Shown one piece after another: positions 1-11,163 of a DNA stretch of 64,000 bases. Position 1 is the stretch's first letter. Every line of letters begins with the position of its first letter. Position numbers and translations under genes: made by a program. The DNA is from Stictocephala bisonia. Lineage: Eukaryota > Arthropoda > Insecta > Hemiptera > Membracidae. Location of the stretch: the NCBI GenBank assembly GCA_035578905.1, contig JAQJVL010000416.1, forward strand, positions 571,947-635,946, given 5' to 3'. The notes below the pieces were generated by a model. It saw only the letters and a program-made list of their open reading frames with translations, was not told the DNA's origin and searched no databases.

Positions 1-170
1 GATAGGTATATATTTTTTAATTTCCCTCTTACTGTGTACTTTGCTAATTTAATGGCTAAAGCTAAAACTGTTAAAAAAAGTAAAGGCTGCAGATTTATCT
101 GGATGAATGGAAACAAGGTAATGGTTGGGAACGATAACTTCTCTAAGGCTTTTCAGATCATAAAAGAATG
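1..170 (+). pseudogene. 3' remnant of a non-LTR retrotransposon ORF1 (FP C-terminal-like domain)
   Basis: Reading from base 1 gives about 56 residues ending in a TGA at 168-170. They include RYIFFNFPLTVYFANL and, after a lysine-rich linker, FIWMNGNKVMVG. The pattern (I-x-x-N-x-x-L-T-x-x-x-x-x-L, basic linker, then F-x-W-x-x-N-G-x-x-x-V) is what I know from the C-terminal FP domain of ORF1 proteins in many insect non-LTR retrotransposons. The copy is cut by the window edge, and no reverse transcriptase follows it, so it is a dead fragment. It lies in what should be intron 3 of takeout-like gene A. The family assignment is inference from pattern. Confidence 0.45.
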
Positions 171-1142
171 AGGTTTAGATCACTTATTTAATATTTTAAT
201 GGTGACATAAATAACAGTCTTGGAATCTAACCTTCAAACATAAAATCCATTAGCCTAACTAAGATTGATTTATTTATAAATGTTCTATATTATTGTCTTT
301 TTAATTTTTTACTTTTTCTTCTAGCAAATTTATCAATAAGCATAGTTTTATATTGAGAGGAATTATTTTCCTGAGTGGAATGATGCCTATAATTTTTATA
401 ATGTAAACACACCAATTAAACATTTTAATGTATTAGATATTAGAATTCTTAGGAAATCCTAAGAGGAGAGACACACTGTGTGGTGGAAGTGAGAAAGAGA
501 ACTACTATTTCCCCGCTGTGCAGTTCCATTTAAACATTATCCTGGCATCCAGGATGACGAAAGGCAGCATACTGGTGATGCAATAGTAAATACAACCCAT
601 TACGTCATTACCAGCAGTGACCATTGGTTAAGTTTAGAACGATTAAATAATTATTTAGAGTCCAATAACAATTATGAATATCAATAACACAATGGATAAT
701 ACTGTGAACAATAAATAGTAACTAAGCAAACCTGTACGGTTCATTACAGTTATAGGTACAAAGTTAAACACGCTTGTGTAGAAAGTAAACGCAACGGTGG
801 AACAATTCTCCTCGGCTGAGAAAAGTTACGCCATTATAAATAAAGCACAATTCGGATCATCCATTAGGATCATTCAACCATCTGCAGACAGATATGAAGA
901 ACACATTTTTAATGAACAAATTCCAACTGTAATGGCTATACCGTTCACGTTTTATGATAATGTCAATATGTTTGTTAAATATATGAATTTTTTAAATACA
1001 TAAAAAATCTATGTACGCAGATCAATGGCACTCTACGTGTCTGAATATGTTGAGTAAGTTAGTGATTACCACTGCTCCTAACTATCGTAATGTAAATGAA
1101 ACTTTGGAAATATGTGGACTAATTTTTCATAATTTGTAATGT

Positions 1143-1412
1143 TAATTGGTCGGTAGCGTAGTTGGTTCAATTCCAGCTTTATGTGCTAAAGGTTGTCAGT
1201 TCGATCCCAATCAGAGTCAATACATTTTGAGAAGAATCAGCTGATTCTTCTCTGATTGAACCGGCTGTTCATTTGTCATTGGGCTACTAATTAATGACAC
1301 TTTCTAAGGAATAGTCGGCCTTAGTTTGTAACAATGACTACATTCGCTCACTACACTCATCACACTCATTCGAAATCCATATTCGCCCATATCTTGACGA
1401 TCGGCGTTTTAT
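1143..1412 (+). repeat. tRNA-derived SINE, family 1, full-length-looking copy
   Basis: The head carries an RNA polymerase III box A (TAGCGTAGTTGG) and, about 40 bp on, a box B-like CAGTTCGATCCC. A non-tRNA body follows. The same roughly 265-bp sequence recurs in reverse orientation at 34337-34596 with very high identity, and diverged or partial copies occur at 22660-22790, 22995-23170, 23190-23300, 31060-31200, 44768-44896 and 60120-60265. The length, internal promoter and dispersal define a SINE. There is no cloverleaf-competent intact tRNA, so it is not a tRNA gene. It sits in gene A intron 3. Confidence 0.75.
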
Positions 1413-1747
1413 GAATAACTATAAATATAATTAAAAATGAGCGTACACAACTGTAATAAAAAATAATTATTCTAAACATGTATTTTACTTAACAATAACG
1501 TTATTTATAACCCACTGAAGAAACCTCATTATAATACATTTAATTACTTTCCAAGTAGCATGATGTGATAATCAAAATGCAATCACAACAAAGTGACCTG
1601 TATTGTGATCAGTAAACTGTGAGTGATAAGACATGATCATACGTAGTACTTGATCAAAACAACTTGTACTGCGTGGAAACTTGGAAAAGAAATAAAAATC
1701 AGTTATCATAATATAATTAATATTATAAGCTAAACTGTTTGTTTCAG

Positions 1748-1881
1748 GTTGGATTTGCCGAAAAGTCGTTGTGAATTGTTTTTTGAGCTTGACAAGCTTT
1801 TTATAACAGGCAAGTACAATGCCAAGGGCCAAGTTCTCATCTTGCCCATCCTGGGGAAAGGAGACGCCAACTTCACAGCCG
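1748..1881 (+). CDS. gene A exon 4 (takeout-like, central beta region)
   Basis: The acceptor is TGTTTGTTTCAG and the donor is CCG|GTATGT. The exon starts with the third base of a codon and ends after one base of a codon, the phasing of gene B exon 4. It encodes LDLPKSRCELFFELDKLF and the beta-strand segment GKYNAKGQVLILPILGKGD. Its last 72 nt are the unit duplicated downstream. Reading on past the donor meets a TAA in two codons, so the donor is needed. Confidence 0.88.
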
Positions 1882-4134
1882 GTATGTAACGAATTCACTC
1901 AACTACGTTTGGTAAGTTCAGCTAGCTATTTTATAACAGGCAAGTACAATGCCAAGGGCCAAGTTCTCATCTTGCCCATCCTGGGGAAAGGAGACGCCAA
2001 CTTCACAGCCGGTATGTAACGAATTAACTCAACTACGTTTGGTAAGTTCAGCTAGCTATTTTATAACAGGCAAGTACAATGCCAAGGGCCAAGTTCTCAT
2101 CTTGCCCATCCTGGGGAAAGGAGACGCCAACTTCACAGCCGGTATGTAACGAATTCACTCAACTACGTTTGGTAAGTTCAGCTAGCTATTTTATAACAGG
2201 CAAGTACAATGCCAAGGGCCAAGTTCTCATCTTGCCCATCCTGGGAAAAGGAGACGCCAACTTCACAGCCGGTATGTAACGAATTCACTCAACTACGTTT
2301 GGTAAGTTCAGCTAGCTATTTTATCTCAGAATTCAACCAACTTTTGGTGAATTCCAGAGACTTTAGCTACAGGCTACTAGTACAACTTTATTAAACATTC
2401 TTTATCGTACCAGTAACTCATAATATTTAATTTGGTATTAATACCATAATACCACTTTGACACTAAGAATATAAATGTCCAAGATAATTTAGATCACATT
2501 TACTTTTTTAGTGAAAAAGTAATAATTAAATCATGGATCTTTAAGGCGAAAGATTTATACGTTTTGGAGGGAAACAAAATGAAAATATCAAATATAAAAG
2601 TATACACCATACAGTGGTTGGTTTTGTCTATTTCAACATTTAACTGATGTTCCATTAATGTAACCCCTTTTTAACATTTAGAAAGTACAGATAATGGTTT
2701 GTGATCCAGTTGGAATGAAGAACAAATACTCGTTGGAGTGGGCGCTGGACAAGCGGGCCAACGGCCTGGACTATGCTAGGATTACCAAGTACTCCCTCAC
2801 TGGAACCGTAGACCGTCTCCACATTCACATGGACAACCTCTTCAACGGAGACAAGCTACGCGGTAACCACTTATTCTATAGTATATATTATAGAAAGATA
2901 TTTCCAGGGTTTGTAAGGTCTTTTGAACAGTTAGTTTATCCTCTGCCTCTTTAATGTAAATTGCTGGATTCTAAATATTGTCTACTTAACCAGACTGCCA
3001 TTACCTTCAGAATTCCCGATACACTATAATAGCAAGACATCAGGAATAGTTCTTTAATTTGATACCCCGCCCACCCATAACATTATGGTAGTAGCCCTAC
3101 TGACCCACTCACACACCCGCCCATGCAGGCAAGTATTTAACCACCCACCCATCCACACACTTATGATGTATTAACACACCCTCCCATGTAAGGTGCCCTT
3201 GACTGAGGGTTCCACAGTTATCGCTAGATAATGGCATCAAGCAACGTCGAGCACGGTTGTTCCTTGGATGGATGACCGGTGAGCGATCCCGTCCTTGTCC
3301 TGTCACGGTAGGTGGTTCGGAAGGTTGATACCTAGGCTAAATGTTAAAAAGGGCTTCTTAGCTTTAACTTAGCCTTAACTTAGCCTGGTCAATTCAGATA
3401 TTATTTAACTCACATCAGCTAATATAAACATTGAAATTCATTGACATTCATTTCAGTAATTTCAAAATCCTTTTATTAATAAGCTTGTTTAGGCTTGTAT
3501 TAAGAAGTTGGCCTCTTGCTAGCCCATTGGTAAGAAAGTCTGCTTCACATGCAAGAGGAGCATCAAGGGTTGAAATTCCGGGAGGTCCACTTAAAATTTG
3601 CTTAAGGGATTTGTACCGTTGTGCCAACAAGTGTATTAAGTAAAAATACCACTCACTGGCTAAGGGAAACGAAAAAGTATTACAGTAGACAATAAGATAA
3701 TATCAGAAGAACAATGAAATGTTCATCCTTGTTTAAAAATATTTTGCATTGACCCAAGATATTTTAACCCTAGTTATCATTCATGAATAATTAGATATTC
3801 ATTCATGAAATATCGGTCTCATTCATGATGAGATCAATGAGTATCAATTTTATTAATCTGAGTCAATTACTCTTCTAATCTTTGTAAATATGTGACATAA
3901 TGTTATAGAAATGTCAAATGCTGAAATTCTAAAATTACATATACTTTGTAGTCTAGTGGGTTTTTATTCTACTTGGCAAAATAAAGTCACAAAATTCTGT
4001 AGAAATGTTTAAAATATATAATGCTGTACGAAATGAAACAGGGAAATATTGTAAATCAAATCGCTTACTGATCAGGTAACAATACACCTGACACGGGCAG
4101 GTTACTGTATCACACAAGAAATGTTTGTTATTTG

Positions 4135-4193
<59 letters not shown>

Positions 4194-4988
4194 AAATATA
4201 TTGCTAACGTACAACTATTTATAACTAACTATAAAATAAAAATGTCACTTGAAATATGCACTAACTCCTTTACATTCCATGGGACTTGGAAAATTAGGGA
4301 GGAATCTTATCTTTTACAGGAAGCACCAAGCTCAGAGCAAATTAAGCTTCCGTTTAGCCATAACTAAATATTTAGGATCATACCATGAACAAGAACTCAT
4401 TTTTGACCCTAACTAAAGCATCAGCGGCAATCTAAGAAAGCAGCTTATTTTTCCACATATCATCACAATTATTGAACGCACTACTATTTACTTCTAAGTA
4501 ACGAAGTAACACAATTATTCTGCTGCGTTAATAAAGCCAGCTTATATTAAGGAAACCTCAACCAAATAACAATGTTGTATACAATTAAACAATCATATAT
4601 TGTTTAACATTTTTGAAAACCAGACGAAATTAATCATATGCCACTAGTTAGTCAATAATCTTACCAATATCATTATTATAAAAGATATGATAGTAATGTT
4701 TACTATTGATTAATCAAGCTGGTAAAAGACGTTTCTTACTTTTACATTCTGCACTTACAGTCAATTTAATGAACTTTAATTTGGCATGGCTTCATTTTTA
4801 TAATAAGTAGTTTATCTGAGATAAATGTTACAGGGGAAAACATGAATAAATTTATGAACAACAACTGGAGAGAGCTGATGAAATATATGGGACCTGAGCT
4901 GGACAAAGTGATGGGGGAGGTGTTCAAGAACACGCTGTCTGGAATGGCGGACTTAATCCCTATCCAGACAATCTTCCCAGCAAGTTGA
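1748..4988 (+). CDS. takeout-like / juvenile hormone-binding-protein-family gene A, 3' part (exons 4-6)
   Basis: This is the C-terminal 146 codons plus stop of a secreted takeout/JHBP-family protein (one-domain hydrophobic-ligand binders of insect haemolymph and sensory tissue). Three exons are visible: 1748-1881 (134 nt), 2710-2862 (153 nt), 4834-4988 (155 nt). Their lengths and phases equal those of exons 4-6 of gene B downstream. The reading runs from GLDLPKSRCELFFELDKLF through GQVLILPILGKGDANFTA, RLHIHMDNLFNGDKL and MGEVFKNTLSGMADLIP to a TGA at 4986-4988. The N-terminal exons (signal peptide, cysteine pair) must lie left of the window. A candidate polyadenylation signal AATAAA is at 5224-5229. 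The 3' untranslated region shares a short block with gene B's (near 5061 and 43900), as expected of tandem duplicates. The intron after exon 4 holds extra copies of the exon 3' half (see findings). The ligand is unknown. Confidence 0.85.
1801..2324 (+). repeat. 130-bp tandem repeat, four copies, containing part of gene A exon 4
   Basis: Copies begin near 1801, 1931, 2061 and 2191. Each holds 81 bp of exon 4 (72 bp after the internal AG) plus 49 bp of following intron. The copies are nearly identical: copy 2 has one intron substitution (gaattc to gaatta) and copy 4 has one synonymous exon change (GGG to GGA). Copies 2-4 each keep TTTTATAACAG before and GTATGT after a 72-bp segment (1940-2011, 2070-2141, 2200-2271), so each is a potential cassette exon. 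Confidence 0.95.
2710..2862 (+). CDS. gene A exon 5 (takeout-like)
   Basis: The exon follows GTGATCCAG and ends at the donor GCG|GTAACC. It is 153 nt with phase 1 at both ends, exactly as in gene B exon 5. It encodes VGMKNKYSLEWALDKRANGL and, later, TVDRLHIHMDNLFNGDKLR. The motif (V/M)x(R/L)(L/M)x(I)H(L/M)DNLFNGDK is a hallmark of takeout-family proteins. The polypyrimidine tract is weak, but length, phase and homology fix the acceptor. An ATG at 2694 upstream of the acceptor is intronic. Confidence 0.88.
3195..3310 (+). repeat. 5S rRNA-derived SINE head
   Basis: The stretch around 3237-3278 reads AAGCAACGTCGAGCACGG, then TTCCTTGGATGGATGACC. This follows the internal region of animal 5S rRNA (AAGCA.CGTCGGGC.CGGTTAGTACTTGGATGGGTGACC) with a few changes. 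The flanking 5S stems are absent, so it is not a 5S gene. It looks like the 5S-derived head of a SINE3-type retroposon. It lies in gene A intron 5. Confidence 0.6.
3505..3650 (+). repeat. possible tRNA-derived SINE (third family)
   Basis: TAGCCCATTGGTAAG at about 3520 fits a pol III box A. GGTTGAAATTCC, some 45 bp later, resembles box B. The tRNA-like block is followed by unrelated DNA. Only one copy is visible in the window, so the call rests on the boxes alone. Confidence 0.35.
4137..4191 (+). repeat. poly(A) tract, about 55 bp
   Basis: An uninterrupted A run in gene A intron 5. It could be the tail of an old retroposon or a mononucleotide microsatellite. The lysine-run reading frame across it is an artefact. 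Confidence 0.9.
4834..4988 (+). CDS. gene A exon 6, C-terminus (takeout-like)
   Basis: The acceptor is ATGTTACAG and the exon opens with two bases that complete the glycine codon left by exon 5. It encodes ENMNKFMNNNWRELMKYMGP and ends MADLIPIQTIFPAS, stop TGA. The 155-nt coding length equals the gene B terminal exon. This C-terminal helix plus the F-x-N-T-L-x-x-M-A-D-L-(I/V)-P tail is typical of the family. Confidence 0.9.
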
Positions 4989-7900
4989 CACATCCCGTAG
5001 GAAGGGCTTACTTAGGGAAAGACAAACACAAAACTTTTAGTAGTGATGGGACGGTAGGAGACAAAACCAACCGCTCCTCCGATAACCTCAGATATCATTA
5101 ATGGAAGGAAATATTGTGAAATAACTAAAAACGTATTGTCAATTAAAAGGAAACAAAATCACTCAGTAAAGCAAGTAAGATATTAATAAGATTTCAAATT
5201 TAGATTTGTCATTATGTATAAACAATAAAAGTACTTTCTCAGTGGAAGTAACAATTGATTTTGGTAAATGTTCTTATTAGAATTTAAAAATTGAGCGTAC
5301 AGAAAATAATAACAAATACTAAGATATTTGTAATAATAATTTGTAATTTATTTTACCTTCACAGCCTATAAGTGTGGTTCTACAAAAAAATATTGTCTTT
5401 ATTCCTGAGGTCCTATTTATAAGACAGTTGAGTTACTGCAAAAAGTGCTTAGGTTTTCTGCGTAGGACATCTCATGTGATTTCTAAAAATAATTGACGTC
5501 TTATAAGAAGTAACATCATTTTTTAGCTTTTCATTCATGATAAATACAAAAATCTTGTTTTTGGGCGGATGCCGTAAAAAACTGCACGAGAATATACATG
5601 ATTTGTTAATGTTATAAGTGTTGTGTCACAGCTTGATATTTTGAATGCTGCTTTCTCATCAATAATAATTATAACAATAATAATAATAACATAATGCCAC
5701 CCAGTATTTTTTGGTGTCAAAAAAGAATATTTTTATGAATTAAAAGTGTTAAATAGATGACACTATTTAACCAATGCCAGTTTTGTCAACAGACGAGAAT
5801 AGCAATCAATAAATAATAATACCAATTAGATGATTATTTGACAATAATTAATACCACAAGATAATAAAAGTAATATATTACTTTTTTATTATATGTTAAT
5901 TTTTTAGTCTTTTGCTAATGGACAGGGCTTCTTTATTCTGTATGTTTTATTTTCGTAAGAATGTATGGGAATAAAAAGAATTGCCATTCTCCAAATTATT
6001 TGTTTTTCTCTACTTAATCGAGAAAGCAATTAAATATAGGCCTAATTAATAAAGGATATTGTTTACGTAATGCAATATCCTTAAAACCTTTGCATTATGA
6101 GAACAATTCTGCAATACTTCAGTAAAATCGTCTTCAGGTGACAAATGAGCAACAAGTAGATTTAATTCAACTTGAGCTTGTGTCCAACTTTGCATTTCTG
6201 AGGAATAATCTGAAACATATATCATAAAATGGCAAGACAAAGTTAAAATATAAATAACAATATAAAATACTAATTATACCTTAATTATTAATAATTTCAG
6301 TCTAAGTGGTCAGCCACTTTTTTATTCCTTATAATTAATTGTAGTTTTACCTTGAATTGGAACTGTATCTGAATGTTCTACGTTATTTCTTAGCATCGTA
6401 GTCATCTGAATCCATATTGAATTAACTCTTTGTTTTTTCCAATTTGTACTGACCTAACTTCGATTTAAATAAGAAAGTCTAAAATGTGGACAACAAGTTC
6501 GTGATCTTTGCATATCCTATGTAATTAAGAAATGAGTTTAAAAGAACTAAATATTATCTTATCTAGATCCTATGGAAGTTTTTCCAATATATGGTTGTTG
6601 CTATAATTCACCGATTTTATAAAATTTAGATGGACTATATCTAAAGTGTTTTTTTTTCAGTTTTGTGAGTACTGGCTTTAATATCCTAGTATTAACGTAG
6701 TATTGTAGCTGCCATACCTGGGAGATCACAAATTCGTGTCAGTCCAGCTACCAGATTGGTTCCTCGTTTAGAACTACCCAAATAAAAATCGTCTTCATTT
6801 TCGATGGAGGCCGGTACGGTATCCCGGAGGTCGGTACGGTATCCCAAAGTTCTGGCATCTAAATTTAACATCGATTCTTGAATTCGTGTGAAGCTTAGGT
6901 TCATGAAAAGTGCTTTTTACGGATAAAAATAATAATTTTACCGCAAATTATGTCCATGGTAAAATTACGTTAAAAGAAAAAACGTCTCAAAAACAGTACA
7001 AATTCTTGAATATTCGATTTTTAGGTAAAATAGGTTTTTAGTTTTTTTTTTTTCTAAAATTAAGTTTTCCATGGGACGAAACTCTGTCTCCTGATAATTT
7101 AATTTGTTTTAAACTGCTTTGAAAATACACAATTAATTTTTCTTACGTGAGTGTAAAGTGAGCTGTTAACATTTAATTTTCTCGTTTTAGACTTTAAATT
7201 TTCACTCATTGTTTGAGTTTAAAAAAGTTGAATTAAGTTTTTTTTTAACATTGTAATATGAGGTTCAGTAATAGGATTTCAACCGAACTCAACAAACACA
7301 GAAATTGCCTAATATCGCAGCACTACCGTTGATGACAGGGAATGGGGAACACTTAGTTGAAACATTTAAAACGAGTCCTTAATTAGAATCATCACGATGA
7401 TAATGTAGAAGTGTGCAATAAAATCTCTGAGATCAGGTTGAAGGTTCTAGATTTCTGTGTTAGCCACGACTGGTCTCTCTCATCGCCTTTAATTGAATGG
7501 GCAATTTAAGTAATCCGTGATTTACCCAAGATCAATAATAAAGTAAGTTTGTTTCAGTTGCATAAATAGCGACATAATTAATTAATTAATTGCGATAATT
7601 TTTAGCGACTGATGATAGTGACTATTATTTTGATTTCCGGCCATCAAAACTGTGGAAGATGGTCGTGTATATTATTAACACAGTATTTTATGTACTAAGC
7701 GTATTGTTCTGGAAGGAATAAAGATATATTTCATTTCATAGGTAATGCACTCCATTTGTACGACGTTTGCCAGATCTATATAGTCGTATAATGGCATCAT
7801 AATAACTAACCTAAAAATGAGCCTTATTTCTATCAATATATTAATTTATATATTAGTAACCCTTTATAAGGAGATCACAATGGACACGTTTAACAACTCT

Positions 7901-8487
7901 GTATGTCATAGTTTGCACTTATCTCTTGTAAGGTTAACCATTAACATAAGACGCAGAATGATAAAAGGTTTTAAAATAACAGAATTGACTAAGAACATCT
8001 GGACTCAAATATAGTTTTCTGTAGTTACTGCTAGGTAGCAGCACAAGTCGGAGGGAAAGGCTCCTCGGACTAAGGTTCAATTAAAAAGAGTATAGACTAT
8101 GGAGTACAATACTTATAACTCTTGATTATATAAACCTATAACCTGCATGCCTTGGGTTTGGACCACCGAAAACTACTGTATATATCATTACCTCATTTAC
8201 CTAATGTACGCCATTGTTTAGTCCTTAAACTCTTGTACCGAAAAACTAAAAATAGTTCATCATATAGATGGAACAAGATAATAATTTTGGCAAGATAAAG
8301 ACAAATACAGTCCTTGTGTATTAACAAGGAAAGAAATCTGAAACACACCAAGCTTATTAAGGAAATGCTTAATCCTAATTATTTTAATGTAAGTAGTTAA
8401 AGTAATTATAATTTAAAACAACATCCAGCGTTTAGCGAAAATGAAGAAATTTTGGTATTTATAAGTGAGGCCTTTACATGTTATAAA
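4989..8487. other. intergenic, no gene recognised
   Basis: AT-rich DNA downstream of gene A. It begins with the gene A 3' untranslated region and the candidate AATAAA at 5224. A short duplicated block, GTCGGTACGGTATCCC-like, occurs twice at about 6811-6850. No supported coding exon or RNA gene was seen. Confidence 0.6.
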
Positions 8488-9748
8488 GGGTGTTAAAAAA
8501 CCCTCCGAAATGTCGGCATAAGGTCACTTATACGAAAACTAAGACAAAAGTAACCTACAAACATACGAGGATGTAACCTCGTACATCCTGCAAGGCATGG
8601 TTTTCCGTCCGTCTGTCTAAATGGGGGTTTTTACATAATTTAGCCCATCATATCTTAACAACCTCTTAATTATCTACAAACCTCGCACATTTATGAGGAA
8701 TAATAAGACTAATTCAGTATAGAGAATCAATTTCCTATTTTGTACCATTTGAAAAGGCGGCCATTTTTAGTTTTCAAAGCTTAATATGTTAAAAAGTCAA
8801 AATTTGTTATAAAAATTATAAAATACACAAAAATTGTATAATAAAGTTTTTCTAAAAGGTGGTTTAAATATTGTTCATATCGGATCATTAGTAACTGATC
8901 AGTTGTAATTTTTGTAAAACAGTATATGCTAATGTTAAGGACATTTTATTCAATTTTTGTAGACTTCTAAATAAAAAAATCGTCTTTTTTTTAGGTTACT
9001 TATCAATCGTATTTCAAAATATATGTACTGTTATTTAAAAGACAACATATTTTGTAGTTTTTTTTACAACACGGATTTTTAAGTGAGTTAAAATATAACA
9101 GAAAATAATCTACTGTGGAATAAAAACGATTTGCGTGTACAATAAGTTTAAGAATTTACACTCTGTTAAATCACATTTGAGTTCTACAATGGTATTTGAT
9201 TTATTACCACCAGAAGTAGTTGGCATACTACAGAATCTGTTCAAAATGTGGGCCATCGTTGTCGATGAATTTTAATTTAGAACCTATAAAATGTTTATAA
9301 AATTGCCATAACATTAACATGATGTACTGTATTACAAAAATTACAACTGATCAAGTTGTATTTATATTATAGATGATTCGATCTGAACAATGTTTATACC
9401 ATTTATGCCATTTATACCACCTTTTAGGGAATTTAATTTTTCATTTTTTCGTACTTTATAATTTTCATTACAAATTTATTCTTTTTATTATATTAAGCTT
9501 TGAACACTACAGATACCTGCCATTTTGAAATGGTACAGAGTAGAAACTTTAATTTCTATACTGAATTATGTTTTATTATTTCCCGTACATGTAGTGTTTT
9601 GAGAGGCTATTAAGTTATGATAAATTATGTAAAAAGACAATCACACAGACAGAAGGGAAGTGTTTAATATGTTAACAGGAACTTTTTTCTTAGTTTTCAT
9701 GTGAGTAATCATATCCCGAATATTCGAAGGGTTTTCATTTGAACACCC
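8488..9748. mobile_element. large foldback (inverted-repeat) element, about 1.26 kb
   Basis: The two ends are inverted: GGGTGTT at 8488-8494 and AACACCC at 9742-9748. The arms stay complementary over several hundred bases. Blocks that pair include CCCTYCGAA near the ends, TTTTTACATAATTTA (8630 against about 9625), a stretch with GTACCATTT and CAAAGCTTAATAT (8740-8800 against about 9490-9550), and GATCAGTTGTAATTTTTGTA (about 8897 against about 9340). The middle (about 9000-9250) is unpaired. There is no transposase frame. It is a non-autonomous foldback or MITE-like element whose superfamily I cannot name. Confidence 0.75.
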
Positions 9749-9899
9749 TTCACATTAAATATAAATCTACGCTTTTAAAAATAAATAACGTCTTTATTTT
9801 GCAAGCGTTCTTCAAAGATACAATACTCTGATTTACAAGGCAACTCTTGTCATAGCATACAGGTAAATAAACATTATTCTAAATTAAAACTAAATAAAA

Positions 9900-11110
9900 T
9901 TATATGACAATCTCTTTGATATGACTTTTAAATAAGCGGTAACTAAGACTTTTCAAAGCAGGGGGCAAAGCATTATATATTTCCAGTCCAAAGTACCTAA
10001 AAGCTTTTTTGCCAATTTCTAGACGGACCTTTGGCAAATGAAGTTGGCTGTCCTGTCGAGTACTTCGGGTGTTTATTTCATGCCTGAAAATAAGCTTTTG
10101 CCTGAGATATTTAGGCTTGCCAGTCTGAAAAAACTTTGTAGATAAGTTGAACAGTCTGCAAGTCACAGCAACCTTTAATTGATAGGACCTTAGAGCTTAA
10201 CCTAAATTCACTAATGTGATCAAATTTTTTTAGATTGGAAACAAATCTCAGAGCTCTATTCTGCAATCTAGTGAGAAACATTAAATTTTCCTGGGACAGA
10301 CATAAAAGATGGAAGAGCATAATATATAGTAGGAAAAATTGTTGAGCAGACAATCTCTAACTTAGCAGACACTGGCAATATTTTTACACATCTATATAGA
10401 GTTTTCAGCTTGACCACGACGCTTTTACATATAGACTTTACATGGTTCGTAAAATCAAGATTGTAGTCCAAAGTGACTCCAAGGACTCTTAGAGAACTGC
10501 CTATAACTAAAGGTTTGCCATCCAGAGTGACGAACTGATTAAAGCAACTACGTGGTTGTCAGTTTAGAGATGACCCGTTCACCTGCAAAACAGAACATTT
10601 GTCTGAGTTTAGCAGAAGCCCATGATCGTCCGACCATGACTTGACCCTCTCCAGATCCAAATTGATGCTCGCACAGCCTCAGCTCTCTCCAATGGGCTGT
10701 AAGACAACAACAGCTGTGAGTCATCTGCATAAGAGTTAAGAGAACAGAACTCCAGCTGATCCTTCAAATCTGCAGTGTATACAAGAAAGAGTATTGGCCC
10801 CAGGCAACTACCCTGCGGGACACCAACGGATCTGGGTAGTACAGGAGACAACCGACCATCAACCTTTGTTCGCTGAGTTATCCCTAATAAATACGACGAG
10901 AACCACTTAACTGCAGTGTCGTAAAATTGATAAAATCTAAGCTTTGCTAAAAACAAATCGAAGTTAACCGAGAACAGCTTGCGAAAAGTCCAAAGCTGTG
11001 ACTAAACTCTGAAACCCCCTATCCCTTGCAGAAAGCAGGTCATCAGTGACATTCAGAAGCGCGGAGCAGGTGCTAAATCACCGTATAAAACCTAATTGCG
11101 ATTCTAGCGA
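9900..11110 (-). pseudogene. non-LTR retrotransposon ORF2 remnant (reverse transcriptase, CR1/Jockey-like), frameshifted
   Basis: On the minus strand the RT runs from about 11110 down to 9900 through several frames. Visible in order are ALLNVTDDLLSARDRGFQSL, then AKLRFYQFYDTAVKWFSSYL, the PQG block SVGVPQGSCLGPILFLVYT, the catalytic box NSYADDSQLLL (about 10730), a thumb region (SLRVLGVTLDYNLDFTNHV) and a C-terminal tail ending NALPPALKSLSYRLFKSHI near 9910. Frameshifts occur around 10670, 10550, 10270 and 10110. The endonuclease and RT N-terminus are missing, deleted between this and ORF1 just upstream. Dead copy. Confidence 0.85.
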
Positions 11111-11163
11111 TCTAAAACTCACATGCGCTACTCTACAACAAGTGGCGGTCCTTCCACCTCGTT

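Noticed and set aside
797..1003. 68-codon frame with a plausible amino-acid mix
   Set aside because: No recognisable domain, no splice linkage, inside gene A intron; may be a transposon scrap but cannot be supported.
1143..1215. tRNA gene at the SINE head (also 42729-42800)
   Set aside because: Box A/B present, but no convincing acceptor, anticodon and T stems; the units are dispersed repeats.
1819..2394. Overlapping 61-66-codon frames across the 130-bp repeats
   Set aside because: They are in a different frame from the conserved takeout-like reading and repeat only because the DNA does.
3195..3310. 5S rRNA gene
   Set aside because: Only the internal region matches; the terminal stems are missing.
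4125..4367. Lysine-run frame
   Set aside because: Translation of a poly(A) tract; no protein features.
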